In this document: in pieces, positions 10,524-22,184 of the stretch
Position numbering within the stretch: the stretch's first letter is position 1
How the letters are laid out: each line of letters opens with the position of its first letter
NCBI RefSeq assembly: GCF_016097555.1
Contig: NC_054702.1
Span: 108,645,227-108,709,226, forward strand
DNA: 64,000 bases
Source: Gigantopelta aegis
Taxonomy: Eukaryota > Mollusca > Gastropoda > Neomphalida > Peltospiridae
Direction of reading: 5' to 3'
Translations under genes and position numbers: made by a program
Notes under the pieces: model-generated
The model's input: only the letters and a program-made list of their open reading frames with translations
Databases searched by the model: none
Told to the model about the DNA's origin: nothing

Positions 10524-11343
10524 GGAGCCTGTTTCACAAAACATCTTAAGTTTACGTCTGCGACAAGCAATTATTCAGGTCATACGTTTACAAGTGTTTG
10601 GCATCTATTTCATGCCTACCATTCTCATTATCTTAATAAAAAAACACCTTTCCAGTTTCTCCCACGATTTCAATCTGTTTCAACCCTTTCTGTCAGTTTC
10701 CTCCAACTCTGTCTTCTGAGCTGTCCACACCATCGCCTACCTGTCTCAACTTCCTCCACGAGTGCAGTCTCTGTGTACTTTCCTGCACCCACCTGGCATC
10801 CTCGTCCTCTGCCGCTAATAAAACTGGTCTGACCCACGGCACTAACTAACGACCGCCGGTAGTAGGGAAGCATAGTAGGTAGTTACAAGTGCCTCTTAAC
10901 AATGCCAGAAGTAACTACTGAACACTCTCCGAAGTGGTCAGACTAAGCCCACAGCTAAAAGCTGATGGGGAATGACAGGTATGTGGCACCTGTCGCGGTT
11001 GGAGAGACAAGGACTGGGATGTGGAGGTGGACATTGAAAGAAGTTGAAAGATAGGAGGAGTTGCCAGATCGGGAAGGAATGAGATGGAATTCAAAGGAGT
11101 AAAAGGAAAGGAGGCAGTGGGGGGGGGGGGGGGGGGGGGGGGGGGGATAAAAAATATATATATATTTCACGCCGAAACTTACATCATTATGGAAGATGGG
11201 GCATTTGAAAGACCAAAGAAAATTAAATGTTTGTACTTCAAACTACATTAGTTGTACTGTTAGTAATACTAAGAATTGTGATTTAGTCGTAGATTTACGT
11301 TTACGTGTAAAACTTTGCTTTCGATGTTTTGTGAAACTGGGCC
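10524..11343. mobile_element. composite element with GTTTCACAAAACATC inverted ends
   Basis: Left end GCCTGTTTCACAAAACATC and right end, inverted, GGCCCAGTTTCACAAAACATC, followed on both sides by TTTACG-type sequence. The interior contains other material, including a G tract of about 28 at 11119-11147, so it is probably a MITE with nested insertions. Confidence 0.5.
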
Positions 11344-11552
11344 TTGGTAACTACGGCAGAAGATGATACCTTCCGTCTTCATATAATTATACAAATATCA
11401 AATATTCTCAAAATCACTTTTGGTAAAAACAAACTTTTGCTATCTTTTCAGTTCGGGGTGGGCCACCCATTTTCAGACGAGTTTGCCTTTGAAGCCACTG
11501 CAACACTATTGTGACGAGAGTGAGAAAAAAACGTCATTTAGCATTTTATGTT

Positions 11553-11800
11553 TGTTTGTTTTGTTTAACGACACCACGAGAGCATATTGATTAATTAATC
11601 ATAGGCTATTGGATGTCAAACATGTGGTAATTATGACGCATAGTCATCAGAAGAAACCCGCTACATTTTTTTCTAATGCAGCAAGGGATCTTTTATATGA
11701 CGAGTTGTGGTGCACTGGTTGGAACAGGAAATAAATCCAATCAGTTGAATGTATCCACCGAGGTGGTTCGATCCTGCGACGCAAGCACCTCAAGCGCCTT
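11553..11800 (-). mobile_element. SINE copy, diverged
   Basis: Minus-strand SINE: tail at 11555-11600 (ttaacgacaccacgagagca on plus), centre with aagggatcttttatatgacg, and a changed head near 11750-11800. No clear target site duplication. Confidence 0.7.
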
Positions 11801-11824
11801 TATCATCTTATTAACACATAGAAA

Positions 11825-11945
11825 TACTACATGAGTGACCGTTATATTAGATACTATTGATTTATAACTAGTTGTTTTAAAACGTATTAACGAGCTGTAA
11901 GATGAATGGTATCTAACGAACACGGATGCATTATATAGTATTCTA
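11825..11945. repeat. partial hairpin-end repeat
   Basis: Matches the palindromic end of the 18609-19040 and 42428-42882 elements: gtgaccgttatattagatac...aactagttgttttaaaacgt...aatggtatctaacgaacacg, ending tagtattctatttt. Confidence 0.6.
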
Positions 11946-12314
11946 TTTTCGACATACTCTCATGACCGTATTTCTGCATGCGAAGTTTCACGAAAAGCGG
12001 ATGAAACAAAAGTCAGTAGAGCAGTGACGTCGTAATTTGTATTTTAGTACCAATGACCTTGACCTTTGAAACAAGCGAAACGTGAACTCGTTCAAGATGT
12101 CATAATCCTATTTCTATATGTGTTTCATGAAAATTGTGACATCGTAATTCTATTTTACTAACAGTGATCTTGATTTTTAACGCAGCTATGCAAAACGAAA
12201 AATCATTCAATACATCATGACTATTTTCGTTATGAAGTTTCGTAATTTATTTTTTTTTAAATAAAAAAAAAATCATACTTTTTATAACATTAACCTTAAC
12301 CTTTGATGATTTAC

Positions 12315-12391
12315 CATAGTTTGACACCCAATGGCCGATGTATTTTTCGTGCTGGAGTGTCGTTAAACATTCATTCATTCATTCATTCAGA
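12315..12391 (+). mobile_element. SINE tail fragment with (CATT)n tail
   Basis: Reads gacacccaatggccgatg...ctggagtgtcgttaaacatt, then five CATT repeats. Only the 3' end of the SINE is present. Confidence 0.6.
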
Positions 12392-12496
12392 GAGTCCAAA
12401 CGCCAACTCATTCTAAATGTCATGATCATATTCCTGTATATTTTTATTTCATGAAAATCGGATGAGAAATGAAGTCACTACAGCTCCGACGTTGTG

Positions 12497-12596
12497 TTGT
12501 CAGGTCCTTAACCATATGCCTGACGCCATATAACCGTAAATAAAATGTGTTGAGTGCGTCGTTAAATAAAATATTTCTTTCTTCTTCTTCTTTTTT
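12497..12596 (+). mobile_element. SINE tail fragment
   Basis: Contains gtccttaaccatatgcctga, cgccatataaccgtaaataa and gagtgcgtcgttaaataaaa, the 3' third of the common SINE, followed by a TTC-rich run. Confidence 0.75.
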
Positions 12597-12997
12597 TGTG
12601 TTGTCAGAGCTTATTTTAATGTGACCTAGATTGAAAGTAAAAACCACTTTGTATAGAACAATAATACATGACGAGAAGAAACGTAAACTTAGTGTTCATT
12701 CTAAATATTTGGGAAATACAGTCTCTTCTCACAGTTTTAAATATAACATCTACCGTTTGGAGACTGGAATATCATATTGTTATCCTTTCGGAACATCCAT
12801 AACACTTGTGTACATTAATTTGGAGTAATATTGTTCTGATTCTGACCCAGATTCTCAGTTGACACAAAGTTATTGCTAAGCTTCTAATAGGCCTACATAT
12901 TATACATAATATCTGTAGTTATTGCATCTAGAATGTAATCATGTTTAATGAAAATTGCACAAGGTTAAATGAAAAGTTCAGTGTTAAAGACATTGTC

Positions 12998-13105
<108 letters not shown>

Positions 13106-13149
13106 TTACAATAAAATACACATTACAAATACTCAGACTTGTTATATCC

Positions 13150-13345
13150 AATTAAGGTTCAAGCACGCTGTCTTGGGCACACACCTCAACTATCTGGGCT
13201 GTCTGTCCAGGTCAGTGGATTAGTTGTTAGTGGCTAGTGAGAGAGAAGAGGATGTAGTGGTCTTACACTTACCCACTGAGTCGTTAAAGCTCGCTCTGGG
13301 TTGGAGCCGGTACCGGGCTACGAACCCTGTACCCACCAGCCTTAT
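13150..13345 (-). mobile_element. second SINE type (tRNA-like head), minus strand
   Basis: Inverted match to the head and body of the element at 57484-57745: ttcaagcacgctgtc, gtggtcttacacttacccac, and a head near 13300-13345 (cgaaccctgtacccaccagc). Confidence 0.65.
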
Positions 13346-13364
13346 GTCTCTCTCTCGCTTTCGC

Positions 13365-13675
13365 TCGTTGGATTTAAACAACTCGTTGTAAAACAAACGG
13401 TATCTTAACGACCGCTCATGTAGTATTCTCTATTTATAGCATGATAGTTGTGTTATAACGTAAAGGGAATCGCATACGAGAGAGGGGGCCGGGAAGGGGG
13501 GGGGGGGGGGTTGCAACTGCCTTAGTGCTGCAGCAAATTCTCAAATATCTTAACGACCGCTTATATAGTATTCTCTATTTATAGCATGATAACGTAAAGG
13601 GAATCGAATACGAGAGAGGGGACTGGGAGGGGGGGGGGGGGGGGGTGCAACTGTCTTAGTGCTGCAGCAAATGAT
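13365..13675. repeat. hairpin-end repeat fragment plus tandem duplication carrying G tracts
   Basis: Starts with a hairpin-end fragment (tcgctcgttggatttaaaca...). A unit of about 140 bp then occurs twice (13402-13545 and 13546-13675). Each copy has cttaacgaccgct, tagtattctctatttatagc, aacgtaaagggaatcg, a 15-18 base G tract, and tgcaactg-cttagtgctgca. The G tract was copied with the unit. Confidence 0.75.
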
Positions 13676-13944
13676 CAAATTCGTGAAAAATTCATTGGCC
13701 TGAAAACTTTCTCCGTGTATTTCCATCATTCTTCCCATAATAATATTTGTAGTCCATGTAAAAATGCGTATGATGCGCCTATGGTTAAGAGACTTGTCTA
13801 TCAAAAGAAATGTAGGGTTTTTACCCCCTCCCGAGAAATAGTCGTGAGGGTATGCAGCCATGATTAACTGTCGGGTTCTTTGTCTACTGAGGAGAGTTGA
13901 TCTCAACAATGGTATATGGTTACCACTCTGTTTGTAGGAGGAAA
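13676..13944. repeat. remnant of the G/C-tract repeat family
   Basis: The stretch aaaattcattggcctgaaaa to atgtaaaaatgcgtatgatg (about 13687-13770) matches inverted and direct parts of the repeats near 54400-54760. Nothing coding. Confidence 0.5.
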
Positions 13945-14105
13945 GGAAAGGCATATTTGTTTAACGACATCTCGTCACAGTTTAAACTACGGTTATTTGG
14001 GGTTATATTGGCATTTGGTCAGTAGAGAGAGAAAGAGAAAAAGAAAAAACGTGCTACCGCCACAGTCTACTTCTACTACTAAAGCAGGATCTTTTAATTT
14101 CAATT
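13945..14105 (-). mobile_element. SINE fragment, diverged
   Basis: Plus-strand text tatttgtttaacgacatctc...gctaccgccacagtc...agcaggatctttta is the 3' half of the SINE inverted. Purine-rich insert in the middle. Confidence 0.5.
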
Positions 14106-14272
14106 CAGTTCAGCATACAATATAATGAACATACAAACATGTAAGAACGCAATTACAGTATCAATAACAGGCAGTCAAGGTTTCTCAGTTACATGCCCAG
14201 GACATAGTTTTTGAGTCGTAAATGAATTTAAAAAAAAACCCACACAAATTATATACGATCAATACGCCGTTG

Positions 14273-14547
14273 TGGGGCAAGGGACCCACCACAGTGGTAA
14301 AGCGCTCGCCTGATGTGCGGTCGGTCTTGGGTCGATCCCTGTTGGTGGTTTCGTTGGGGTATTTTTCGTTCCAGTCAGTGTACCATGATTTGTATATCAA
14401 AGGCCGTGGTATGTGCTATCCTGTCTGTGGGATGGTGAATATTAAAGATCTGTTAAAAAATATAGCGGGTTTTCTCTCTATGACTATCCAATAGCCGATG
14501 ATTAATAAATCAATGTGCTTTAGTAGTGTTATTAAATAAACAAAGTT
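14273..14547 (+). mobile_element. SINE copy, near full length
   Basis: Head cacagtggtaaagcgctcgc, box-B-like gggtcgatccct, body ttccagtcagtgtaccatga and ggccgtggtatgtgctatcc, tail caatagccgatgattaataa to tttagtagtgttatt. Confidence 0.85.
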
Positions 14548-14906
14548 TAACAATATTATAATGAGATTCAAACATGTAATAACCCAATGTACAGGATAAA
14601 ATATATTTACGTATAATAACGTATTGCATCAATAACCCAGTATCGATCATACGACCTATCGCACCTCAGGCGAGAAATCTTCCCCAGAGCTATATATATC
14701 ACCCCGCCTACGTAGGACTGTCACATGTACAGCACACGTCGGTCCAGGCGTCAAAATTCTTCTTACAGCTTCCGTCTGAATGTGTACACGGATGTGTCCT
14801 ATAGAATGCTATTTCTAGCAAGGAACTGTAAGTATTCTACAGAAATATGACTGACATTATTTAGAGGAAGAAGTACTTTTAACTGTATTATTGTGCCGTC
14901 TGTGTT
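14548..14906. other. no gene seen
   Basis: No ORF of note or element ends recognised. Confidence 0.4.
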
Positions 14907-15180
14907 CATAGGCGTACAGGCCGGTCATTTTTGTAAGGGGGAGGTGGGGGGGGGGGGGGGGGCAGGTTAGTTTCTGCCCGAATTAAACGAAAATTCCCGA
15001 ATCTGGATAACACCATTAGTATTACTGTCAATCAGCTATACAGGGTTTCAAACGAATCACTCCACATTTTTAAATGGATCACAACTAATTTTTCGGGTAA
15101 AATGATGATAAATACATGGTAAAAACGCCTCAGGTTAACACATTTTGCCTGAATATCTCCCCCTGTATCGTACGCCTATG
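14907..15180. mobile_element. 274 bp MITE with CATAGGCGTAC ends and a G tract
   Basis: Starts CATAGGCGTAC and ends GTACGCCTATG (11 bp perfect inverted repeat). Contains an 18-base G run followed by CAGGTTAGTTTCTGCCCGAA, then cgaatctggataacacc and ggtaaaaacgcctcaggtta. The same phrases recur, partly inverted, at 54205-54860. Confidence 0.75.
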
Positions 15181-15384
15181 TCTACATTTGCTATCTTAAA
15201 GGTACTGACCCTATGGTTATTACTATTTGACGTCTATAGTAGATTTTAAAAATTAATTGCATGTCATATTTACATAAATTATTAAGTTTGGCAAAATCAT
15301 ATTTGCAGTAATTCCAAATGTATTTTATGTGAAACAGAAAAGATACATATCTCTAGAACTAGAATCAGCAACTTAAAATGAATG

Positions 15385-15675
15385 AAAAAAGGATTTTATT
15401 TAGCGACGCACTTAACACATTTTAATTACAGTTATATGGTTAAGGACCACACAGATAATCAGAGAGGAAACCCGCTTCCGTTACACAATGGGCTTTACTC
15501 TTTCCGATTATTAGCAAGGGATCTTTTATATGCATCATCCCACAGACAGGAAAGCACATAACACGGTCTTTGTTACACCAATGTGGAGCACTGGCTGGAA
15601 CGAGAAATGGTCTAATAGCCCCACCGACCGGGTATCGATTCAAGACCGATCGCGTATCAGGTCGCTTTAAATATT
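15385..15675 (-). mobile_element. SINE copy, near full length
   Basis: Minus-strand SINE: tail at the left (tttatttagcgacgcactta), ggttaaggaccacacagata, aagggatcttttatatgcat, and head at the right (tcgattcaagaccgatcgcg). Confidence 0.8.
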
Positions 15676-16844
15676 CCTCCCCAATCATTATCACTGCGAC
15701 GGACATTAGACAGTATTTCTATTGATGAGAGTAGATATATGGTAGTCATCTTGAATATTGGCATGAACATTTAATCTAGCCAGGGGTTTGCAAATGGAGT
15801 TGTTACAGCCATCTAACTATTTTCTAGTAGTAATAGTGATATAACATTGTACATTTCATCAAATATTGTTGGCCATTTTTAATTTTTAGATGGTCCTGAA
15901 TATGAAAAATAACTTCCACTGTATGTATCTTTTCAGGCAAACGTGAATATACTCATCATATATGTATTTATCTTGATTGGTTCTATATTTATGACGTTTT
16001 TCACTTTTAAATTTTATTTTGATGATCTTGGATTTGCCCTAACTTGAAACATTTCCCAGGATCAGATTTTGGTAAACCTTTTGATATTTCATGTAGAGGT
16101 ATCAAAAAGCCAATATATATAGAGAAACATTTTCTGAAAATTTTGTTGAACCTCTACGAAAAAAAAAGAAGTTTAATGACTAGACTGACTCCACCCATCT
16201 CCCCTTGATACATGTGAAGAAAAAAAAAAAAAAGTACAATTTTTAAAATGGACTTCATTGCGAGCGAATAAACAGACGTCGAGATAAAGGTGTACTGTCT
16301 AGACTATTTGATAGGTTGAGAGTAAGTTGATTCACAATCGTTTTGATAGGTTGAGAGCAAGTCACGTTTTATTTAGTATCCAATGCGACTCTCTGTGGCG
16401 ATAAAATGAATATAGATCTCGGTGATAGTGATATGCCAAGTGAGTTTTAACTTACCAAATGTTTTAGCGGTGTGCTTTCCGTTATAAAGCTAAATATCAA
16501 ATTTCAATTAAAAAACCCAAAACATCATTCATATACATTATATTAAATAAAACTGAAAGAAAGTTTTATTTTAATTTTATATTTATAACATGATATTTAC
16601 ATTACAATTTACAATTATAATTTATGTATAAAATTGCAAATGTGATTAATTAAAAGAAGTGGTATTCATTCAGTTTGTCAGTGCTACACCACATTCCTGC
16701 ACCGTGGAATGAACACCTGACACGTTTTGCAAGATCATTGTACATGTTTTAAAAACACTTAAATCGCTATCAATTTTTCAATCTGACACGACTCCCCTAC
16801 AGACATTTGGATTAGATCTTGCAGTATATATACTGAAAGAATAG
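15676..16844. other. no gene seen
   Basis: Contains a local doublet, gataggttgagagtaagt / gataggttgagagcaagt, at about 16311 and 16344. Otherwise nothing recognised. Confidence 0.4.
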
Positions 16845-17077
16845 TCCATGGGCCACACTCGCCTGCTACCGATTCGATCGGGCTGCTGGTGCTCCCTTGC
16901 ACCTGCCAGTGCAGGCGGTCCCTCCTCTCCCCTCCCCCCCCCCCCCCCCTTTCCTGTCATGGACGGAGGAGCCGGCCAAGGCCGGCTCTTGTGCCCACGA
17001 CAGCCGTGCGCTACAACAGCTTGTTCTGAATGTGCACGTAAAACCCTAAGACCTGACCTGACCTCCATGGGCCAGAG
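16845..17077 (+). mobile_element. LINE-like 3' end with (ACCTG)n tail
   Basis: Contains a C tract of about 18, then ggaggagccggccaaggccg, gtgcgctacaacagcttgtt and ctgaatgtgcacgtaaaacc, ending in gacctgacctgacc. The minus-strand copies at 56640-56800 and 60140-60335 share these blocks. The shared end followed by short tail repeats suggests 5'-truncated non-LTR retrotransposon copies. No reverse transcriptase is present. Confidence 0.5.
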
Positions 17078-17079
17078 CC

Positions 17080-17375
17080 GAGATTGGTATCACCTGGACG
17101 GGCAAAGTCTCATGGTGTTTTTTAATAGCTCTATGTCTGTAGTTAATAAATTAGTATGATAGACTTTTCTAAGGAGTAGCTTTTTGGTGGATATCGCCCC
17201 ATAAATATAGTGAGGGGATGACAAATGTTTGTACAATATTTTGGAGTAGGGATAACAAAATGTATCATAACTTTGCAAACAATTAACATAGTTACACACA
17301 TTAGCACTCAAAATGTTTATATGAAACCCCTCTACAAACGTATATATGATATATACACATTGGTGCAATAATTTG
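17080..17375 (-). repeat. inverted copy of a repeat also at 22185-22460 and 24690-24890
   Basis: Reverse complement carries ttgcaaagttatgata, caaaatattgtacaaa, ctactccttagaaaagtcta and ggtgataccaat, matching the other two copies. It abuts the LINE-like tail on its left. Confidence 0.8.
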
Positions 17376-18608
17376 GTCACCAGAGGTCAAAAGGTCATGA
17401 CATTTTGTGGATTTTCAAAATCCGATACCTTGGCATTAATAATACTTCTGCTTCATGTATGAGCGACATATTCCAACTCAACTGCCTAGAATGTGAATGA
17501 TAGACACCTTGTGAGTAATTAAAGGGGTCATTGTTAAATTGTTTTGAAAAAAATGTGCCTCTACAACAAACGACAGAAAGTCATATTTACAAAACTAACA
17601 TAAAAGTGTGAGAAACCCATAATTTCTTTGCAGGCAGTCAACACATCTTTACACACTACCAGTAACAAATTGAAAATATTTGACCATTGCCTTAGATTTC
17701 AACTTTTAAAAGGAACCACTTGTCCAAAATACATTATGGTGGCAATCGTGGATTTCCAATATGGCCACCATACCGTATTAGTACCACTATATCAGAATCT
17801 TTGCCAAATATACTCGCATTTTGGGGGTCTAACTTTGAGTTTTGAGATAATTAATGCAGTTACATCAATCAAAATATCACTAGATGGTTTTTGATTTGTT
17901 ATATATTTTCATGGAGCATTTTGGTTAAATCCCTCTAATCAGGAAGGAGGACAACAACAATGCAAGGTAGGATTGGATTTATTCAGTAACCAACAAATAA
18001 AGGTCCTGAAAATAGTATATAAAAATAAATATAGTATAATTGATAAAACAACGTGTCATCGTACAGTGCAAATCTTATAGTAATCTACACCAATATCACA
18101 GCTTGACAAAATACACATTGCCAAGGATATTAATTTAAATATTACTTAACACGCACAATTACATGTTATCAAAATAAACATACATCAAATTCCTTATCCG
18201 TAGACATAACCCACCGATGCAATACAAGATAAATACACCACTGGTTCATCGAACCCACAACACACGAAAAATTACACATTACTAAATACATACAAACTCC
18301 TAGAAATAGATTAGTTACATACCTTGGCTGGGGCTATGGACCGAACTGGTTGCTATCTACTGCGGTTGATATCTAGTCAACTCATCATATATAATGGTTA
18401 AATGCCTAACAATTAGACCTATGTATATTTATCGTTATTGTATACAACATAATTACCCTAGTAATTATTCTATTTTATTTACAGTTAGTAAATTAAGAAA
18501 ATGTATTGAATACATTGAATATACTTTTAAATATTTATAAACATTACCTTTTCCCTAGTGTCAGCTATAGTATATAATTTTATATGTACCTATAGTTAAT
18601 AAATATTA
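17376..18608. other. no gene seen
   Basis: A phrase at 17829-17890 (taactttgagttttgagata...atcactagatggtttt) recurs diverged at 19735-19800. The ORF at 17628-17894 has no recognisable domain. Confidence 0.4.
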
Positions 18609-19040
18609 TATAGAGAAAAATATACGAGTGCCCGTTAGATACCATTTATCTCACAACGAGTTGTTTTAAAATGTATCTAACGAGCGAAAGCGAGTTTGAT
18701 ACGTTTTTAAACAATGAGTTATGAGATAAATGGTATCTAGCGGACACGAATGTATTATTCTATTTCTTATATATCCTCAAAACCCCAGGTTTTAAGCACA
18801 TTTTAACATCTTTTTTGACTAAAAGTTATTTACAGTCGTTGCACTTGTAGCTAACTTACGCGTCACAGACATATTTCCACCGTATTGTTTTTCATTGGTT
18901 GCATGACACTGGTGACCTGGTCATCACCTAGGAGCAGCCAGTCGTATGTCTTGAAATTGTTAACACACATACGTGTGTAAACAACCCTTGTGTTATCAAA
19001 ATCAGCGCATGATGTTCCCAACAACGGGTGTGTAAGAATA
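18609..19040 (-). mobile_element. hairpin-ended dispersed element, copy A
   Basis: About 430 bp, reverse complement of 42428-42882. One end carries a palindrome of about 120 bp: gcccgttagataccatttat on one side and ataaatggtatctagcggac on the other, with GAGCGAAAGCGAG in the loop. The other end reads ttcttacacacccgttg. No ORF; non-autonomous. The hairpin recalls Helitron/Helentron or foldback ends, but the typical terminal signals were not established. Confidence 0.75.
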
Positions 19041-20014
19041 TGATTTTATATCTACCAATAATTAATATTTAAATTATAATGGAAAATAATGTGCACAACA
19101 ATTATATAAATGTATACATGCATGTTAGCCAAAATATTGAAATAGTCGGAAATAGTCTTTCAGCTCAGTAATATGTCTGTGTTGACGGCTTGCTGTTCAA
19201 GGTAAATGTTGCACGGACTAGCCGTGTCCAATGGTCATGTGACACCAGCATAAAATATCATTGGCTAAACTCCACCAATGATCTTTACTAGCCAGTTTAG
19301 CGGGAAAGAAAGGTTAGGGCGTTGGCTAATAGGGTATTCTCCACGACGAATATCCTAAAACTAAACGACATAACCAATTAATAAAATATTCTAAAATAAG
19401 TAGGTAATAAAATACCACATATATACATAAATAGTCATATATTTCTACCCCGTAACACAAATAACGAAATATATAGTAGAATTACTCAGGTGAAAAGGTG
19501 CAACGTCACTTGTGAATCTTTCCATCTTTTTACTTTGGAATCATTCTGTTCAAGCAAGAAGTTTATATTGAACAATTTACTTCGAAGGGATCTATTTACA
19601 TGTCCATCTAGTTCCACATCCACTCAGACTCCTGTAACCATACATAACTAACTCATTACAGGCTTTGGAAGCCAAAGTTGGGGTATTCTAATATCGTAGC
19701 ACTCATACCACCTAAGCTCCCTTTTTTCTTTGGTCTAACTTGGAGTTTTAAGGGTAATGAATGCAGTATCATGCTAAAAATCACTAGATGGGTGGTTTAT
19801 AAAAGGAACGGAATATACTGACAAATTATTGAGAAAACAAGTATTTTGGGAGTCTTAATTTACCATCGGTTTGCTGCAGATTTTGGAAGCTAAAGTAGCA
19901 TAAGGGTATTCCACACATGAACCCTACATTGGCCATCGTAATCAAAAGTCATTCTCAGTCCCTTAGTAGTGGGTGCATGCTGTTTATATTGTCCACTGGT
20001 AACTCTTATTATTA
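19041..20014. other. no gene seen
   Basis: Contains the second, diverged copy of the 17829 phrase at 19735-19800. No coding sequence recognised. Confidence 0.4.
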
Positions 20015-20340
20015 GCTATTAGTTAGTACAGTGTTTTGTGTGCTGCAAAGAGTGGGTGGAATGGTTTCCATTGTCTTCCTATTCTGGCATTGCAACACAT
20101 TCCTTTCTTCATCAACATGTTCCAGGTCACTGGTCTTATCATGAGAGTTACTGGTGTAAGAGTTGAGTGTCATGTAGATAAAGGCATGAGTCACATCAGC
20201 GTAGCAGATCCATGCACCCACAAGATGTCCTTTTATCTCCCCCCCCCCCCCCCCCAAAAAGCAGACGTTATGTCACATTTTGTGAAGTTGTGGAAGAGAG
20301 GCAGGGCCAGGGATCTAACTTTAATTTATAAGACACCCTA
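20015..20340 (-). pseudogene. fragment of the FTGCD/GKGK multicopy family, copy M1
   Basis: Minus-strand pieces read LFHNFTKCDITSAFW, then DVTHAFIYMTLNSYTS and HDKTSDLEHVDEERNV, then RKTMETIPPT. Animal genomes carry a multicopy family of uncharacterised proteins with the same order (LPLFHAFTGCDTVS.F.GKGKK..W, then ERF..LYD.TS...VNEAR, then IPPTQAAL). A C/G homopolymer sits where the GKGK segment would be. It is a relic; the function of the family is not known to me. Confidence 0.55.
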
Positions 20341-20744
20341 TATACAATAGTGCCTACTTCCCCGAATACCTTCATGTTACTCATCTCTTCTAAATTATTT
20401 GATCCTACTCATAATGCATGTACAACATCGTCTTTTGGAATGTTCTATGTTATATGAAACAAATACACGTTCGACATACTCATCAAATGTCAGGTATTTG
20501 GTAACCAGGTAGGTCTAACTGGTATGATGGTTTTAGTGATCGTTCATTCACCACCAAGAATGCGTCTGCCATAAAGTAAATCATCGTTATATCTGGTGTC
20601 AGTGTTATTCTTCGATGACCCAATCTTTCAATGCCACCATGTGACATGAGAAAGCAGACACTAGACTTTTTATTCATGTGCCTTCCTTAGAAATAAATAA
20701 TATACTACATGAAGTCGTGGCATAGATTAACTTGATTGCGAATT
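20341..20744. other. no gene seen
   Basis: A short minus ORF at 20483-20677 has no recognisable family. It may be a remnant of the neighbouring repeat family. Confidence 0.3.
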
Positions 20745-20949
20745 GCAATATATATAGAGAAATAAATCATCCAAGATGCTTCACTGATTGCATACTTCAC
20801 TGCATATGAAATACGTTTCTGTTGAATATTTCACTTCTCACAAACGCACAGTTCAGTGCGTTCCGATGGGCGTTTGTGCATGCACATCTAGTCCTGCATC
20901 CACTCAAACTCTTGCAAGCATTCTTCACAAATTCACTGCATTGGCTGTC

Positions 20950-21260
20950 TTTATCAAAAGTGATCCACCATCAGTCTGGAGTGCATACATTTTGTTAATG
21001 CTATTCAGTGGTAGACCACATCCCAGCTTGGTAGGCAACACGTTTTGAGTACTGCAATAGGGCATCCTGGGTGGGTGAAATGGTGTCCATTGTCGTCTGC
21101 TTCTGGAAGTACAACACCTTCCTTGCTTCGCCAACATATTCTTGGTCACTAGTCTTGTCATACAAGATAACTGCGAAACGTTCCAATAGTGGAAGTGTAG
21201 AGCAGTCTACGATAGCAATTGTGATGTAAAATGTTTCTGATTGTTTGTTGGATCATGAAA
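20950..21260 (-). pseudogene. fragment of the FTGCD/GKGK family, copy M2
   Basis: Minus strand reads SETFYITIAIVDCSTLPLLE, then RFAVILYDKTSDQEYVGEAR, KVLYFQKQTTMDTISPTQDA and LLQYSKRVAYQAGMWSTTE. This is the downstream half of the family (ERF..LYD.TS...V.EAR..L...K...M..I.PTQ.AL.Q...RA.YQAG.W). It lies in block A of duplication unit 1; its sister copy is at 24420-24700. Confidence 0.6.
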
Positions 21261-21389
21261 AGGTCTGTCCAGTTTCATGGAATGTTGTTGTTACCAGCTA
21301 ATGGACATTTAATGAGTATGCCGACCGTGTCTCTGTTTCATACAGTATATAACGTTCCAAAAGACATACATCACGTGTAACATCATTTT

Positions 21390-21735
21390 GAGTCAAAGTA
21401 AGAAAAGGGTATTCGAGGAAGCAAATCTCTGGCACTGCCTCTCTTCCACAACTTCACAGGATGTGACATTACCTCTGCGTTCACTGGAAAAGGTAAAAGG
21501 ACAGCTTACAACTGCTACCGTGATGTTACCTGTGCCTTTATCTACATGGTACTCAACCCTTATACCAAAGTAATTATAAATACTCCACATTTCTAGCTAA
21601 TAAAACATTTCACAGTTATCTTGTATAATAAGACACCGACGTGAAACATGTTGACGAAGCAAGGAAATTGTTGTACTACCAGAAAAGGATGACAATGGAA
21701 ACCATTTCACCCACCGAATATGCCCTGCTGCTAGT
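21390..21735 (+). pseudogene. fragment of the FTGCD/GKGK family, copy P (plus strand)
   Basis: The plus strand reads SLALPLFHNFTGCDITSAF, TGKGKRTAYNCYRDVTCAF and IYMVLNPYTKV. After a non-coding break it continues DVKHVDEARKLLYYQKRMTM and ETISPTEYALLL. The order is the same as in the known multicopy family, but the orientation is opposite to copies M1, M2 and M3. It ends abruptly at a dispersed repeat starting near 21736. Confidence 0.6.
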
Positions 21736-22080
21736 GATGGAAATCAGTTGGAATTCCATCATCGATTATCAATTATACCATTCAACTTTAGATTACACAA
21801 TCGATTAAAATTATATGGACATAATAAATAATTTGAATTATAAGGACAACGGACACGTCGTCATGCTCACTGCAATACACCCTACAAACTTGCCAATAAT
21901 AACTCATTAATAACTTGTTTTATATGTAGACATAAAAGCAAACCCCAAACCCAACATATTTACATCGGTTACATTATCTAGAGTAGAGGAATAATTACAG
22001 TTAACATTTTCCCACACAATCGATTATAGACTTTTATAAGTTGAAAACTAAGGCAATGGACAAACATTTTCCATTTTATA
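21736..22080. repeat. dispersed repeat shared with 45925-46200
   Basis: Shared phrases: ggaattccatcatcgat, caattataccattcaacttt against the 45950s, aaaccccaaacccaacatat and ttacatcg. The copies are quite diverged, and the element ends are not defined. Confidence 0.6.
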
Positions 22081-22184
22081 ATAAGAACAGAATGATACAA
22101 AAGCAAACCGATGGTAAGACTCACAATAGTCATTGCAGCATTGTTCCTTATTGAGTTGTCTATATATTTTATTTCTTTTATTGC

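Noticed and set aside
16778-17159. Coding ORFs at 16.8-17.2 kb
   Set aside because: They lie in a repeated LINE-like 3' end with a C tract and in block B; no conserved domain.
18609-19040. Ordinary TIR MITE
   Set aside because: The palindrome lies wholly at one end; the two element ends are not inverted copies of each other.
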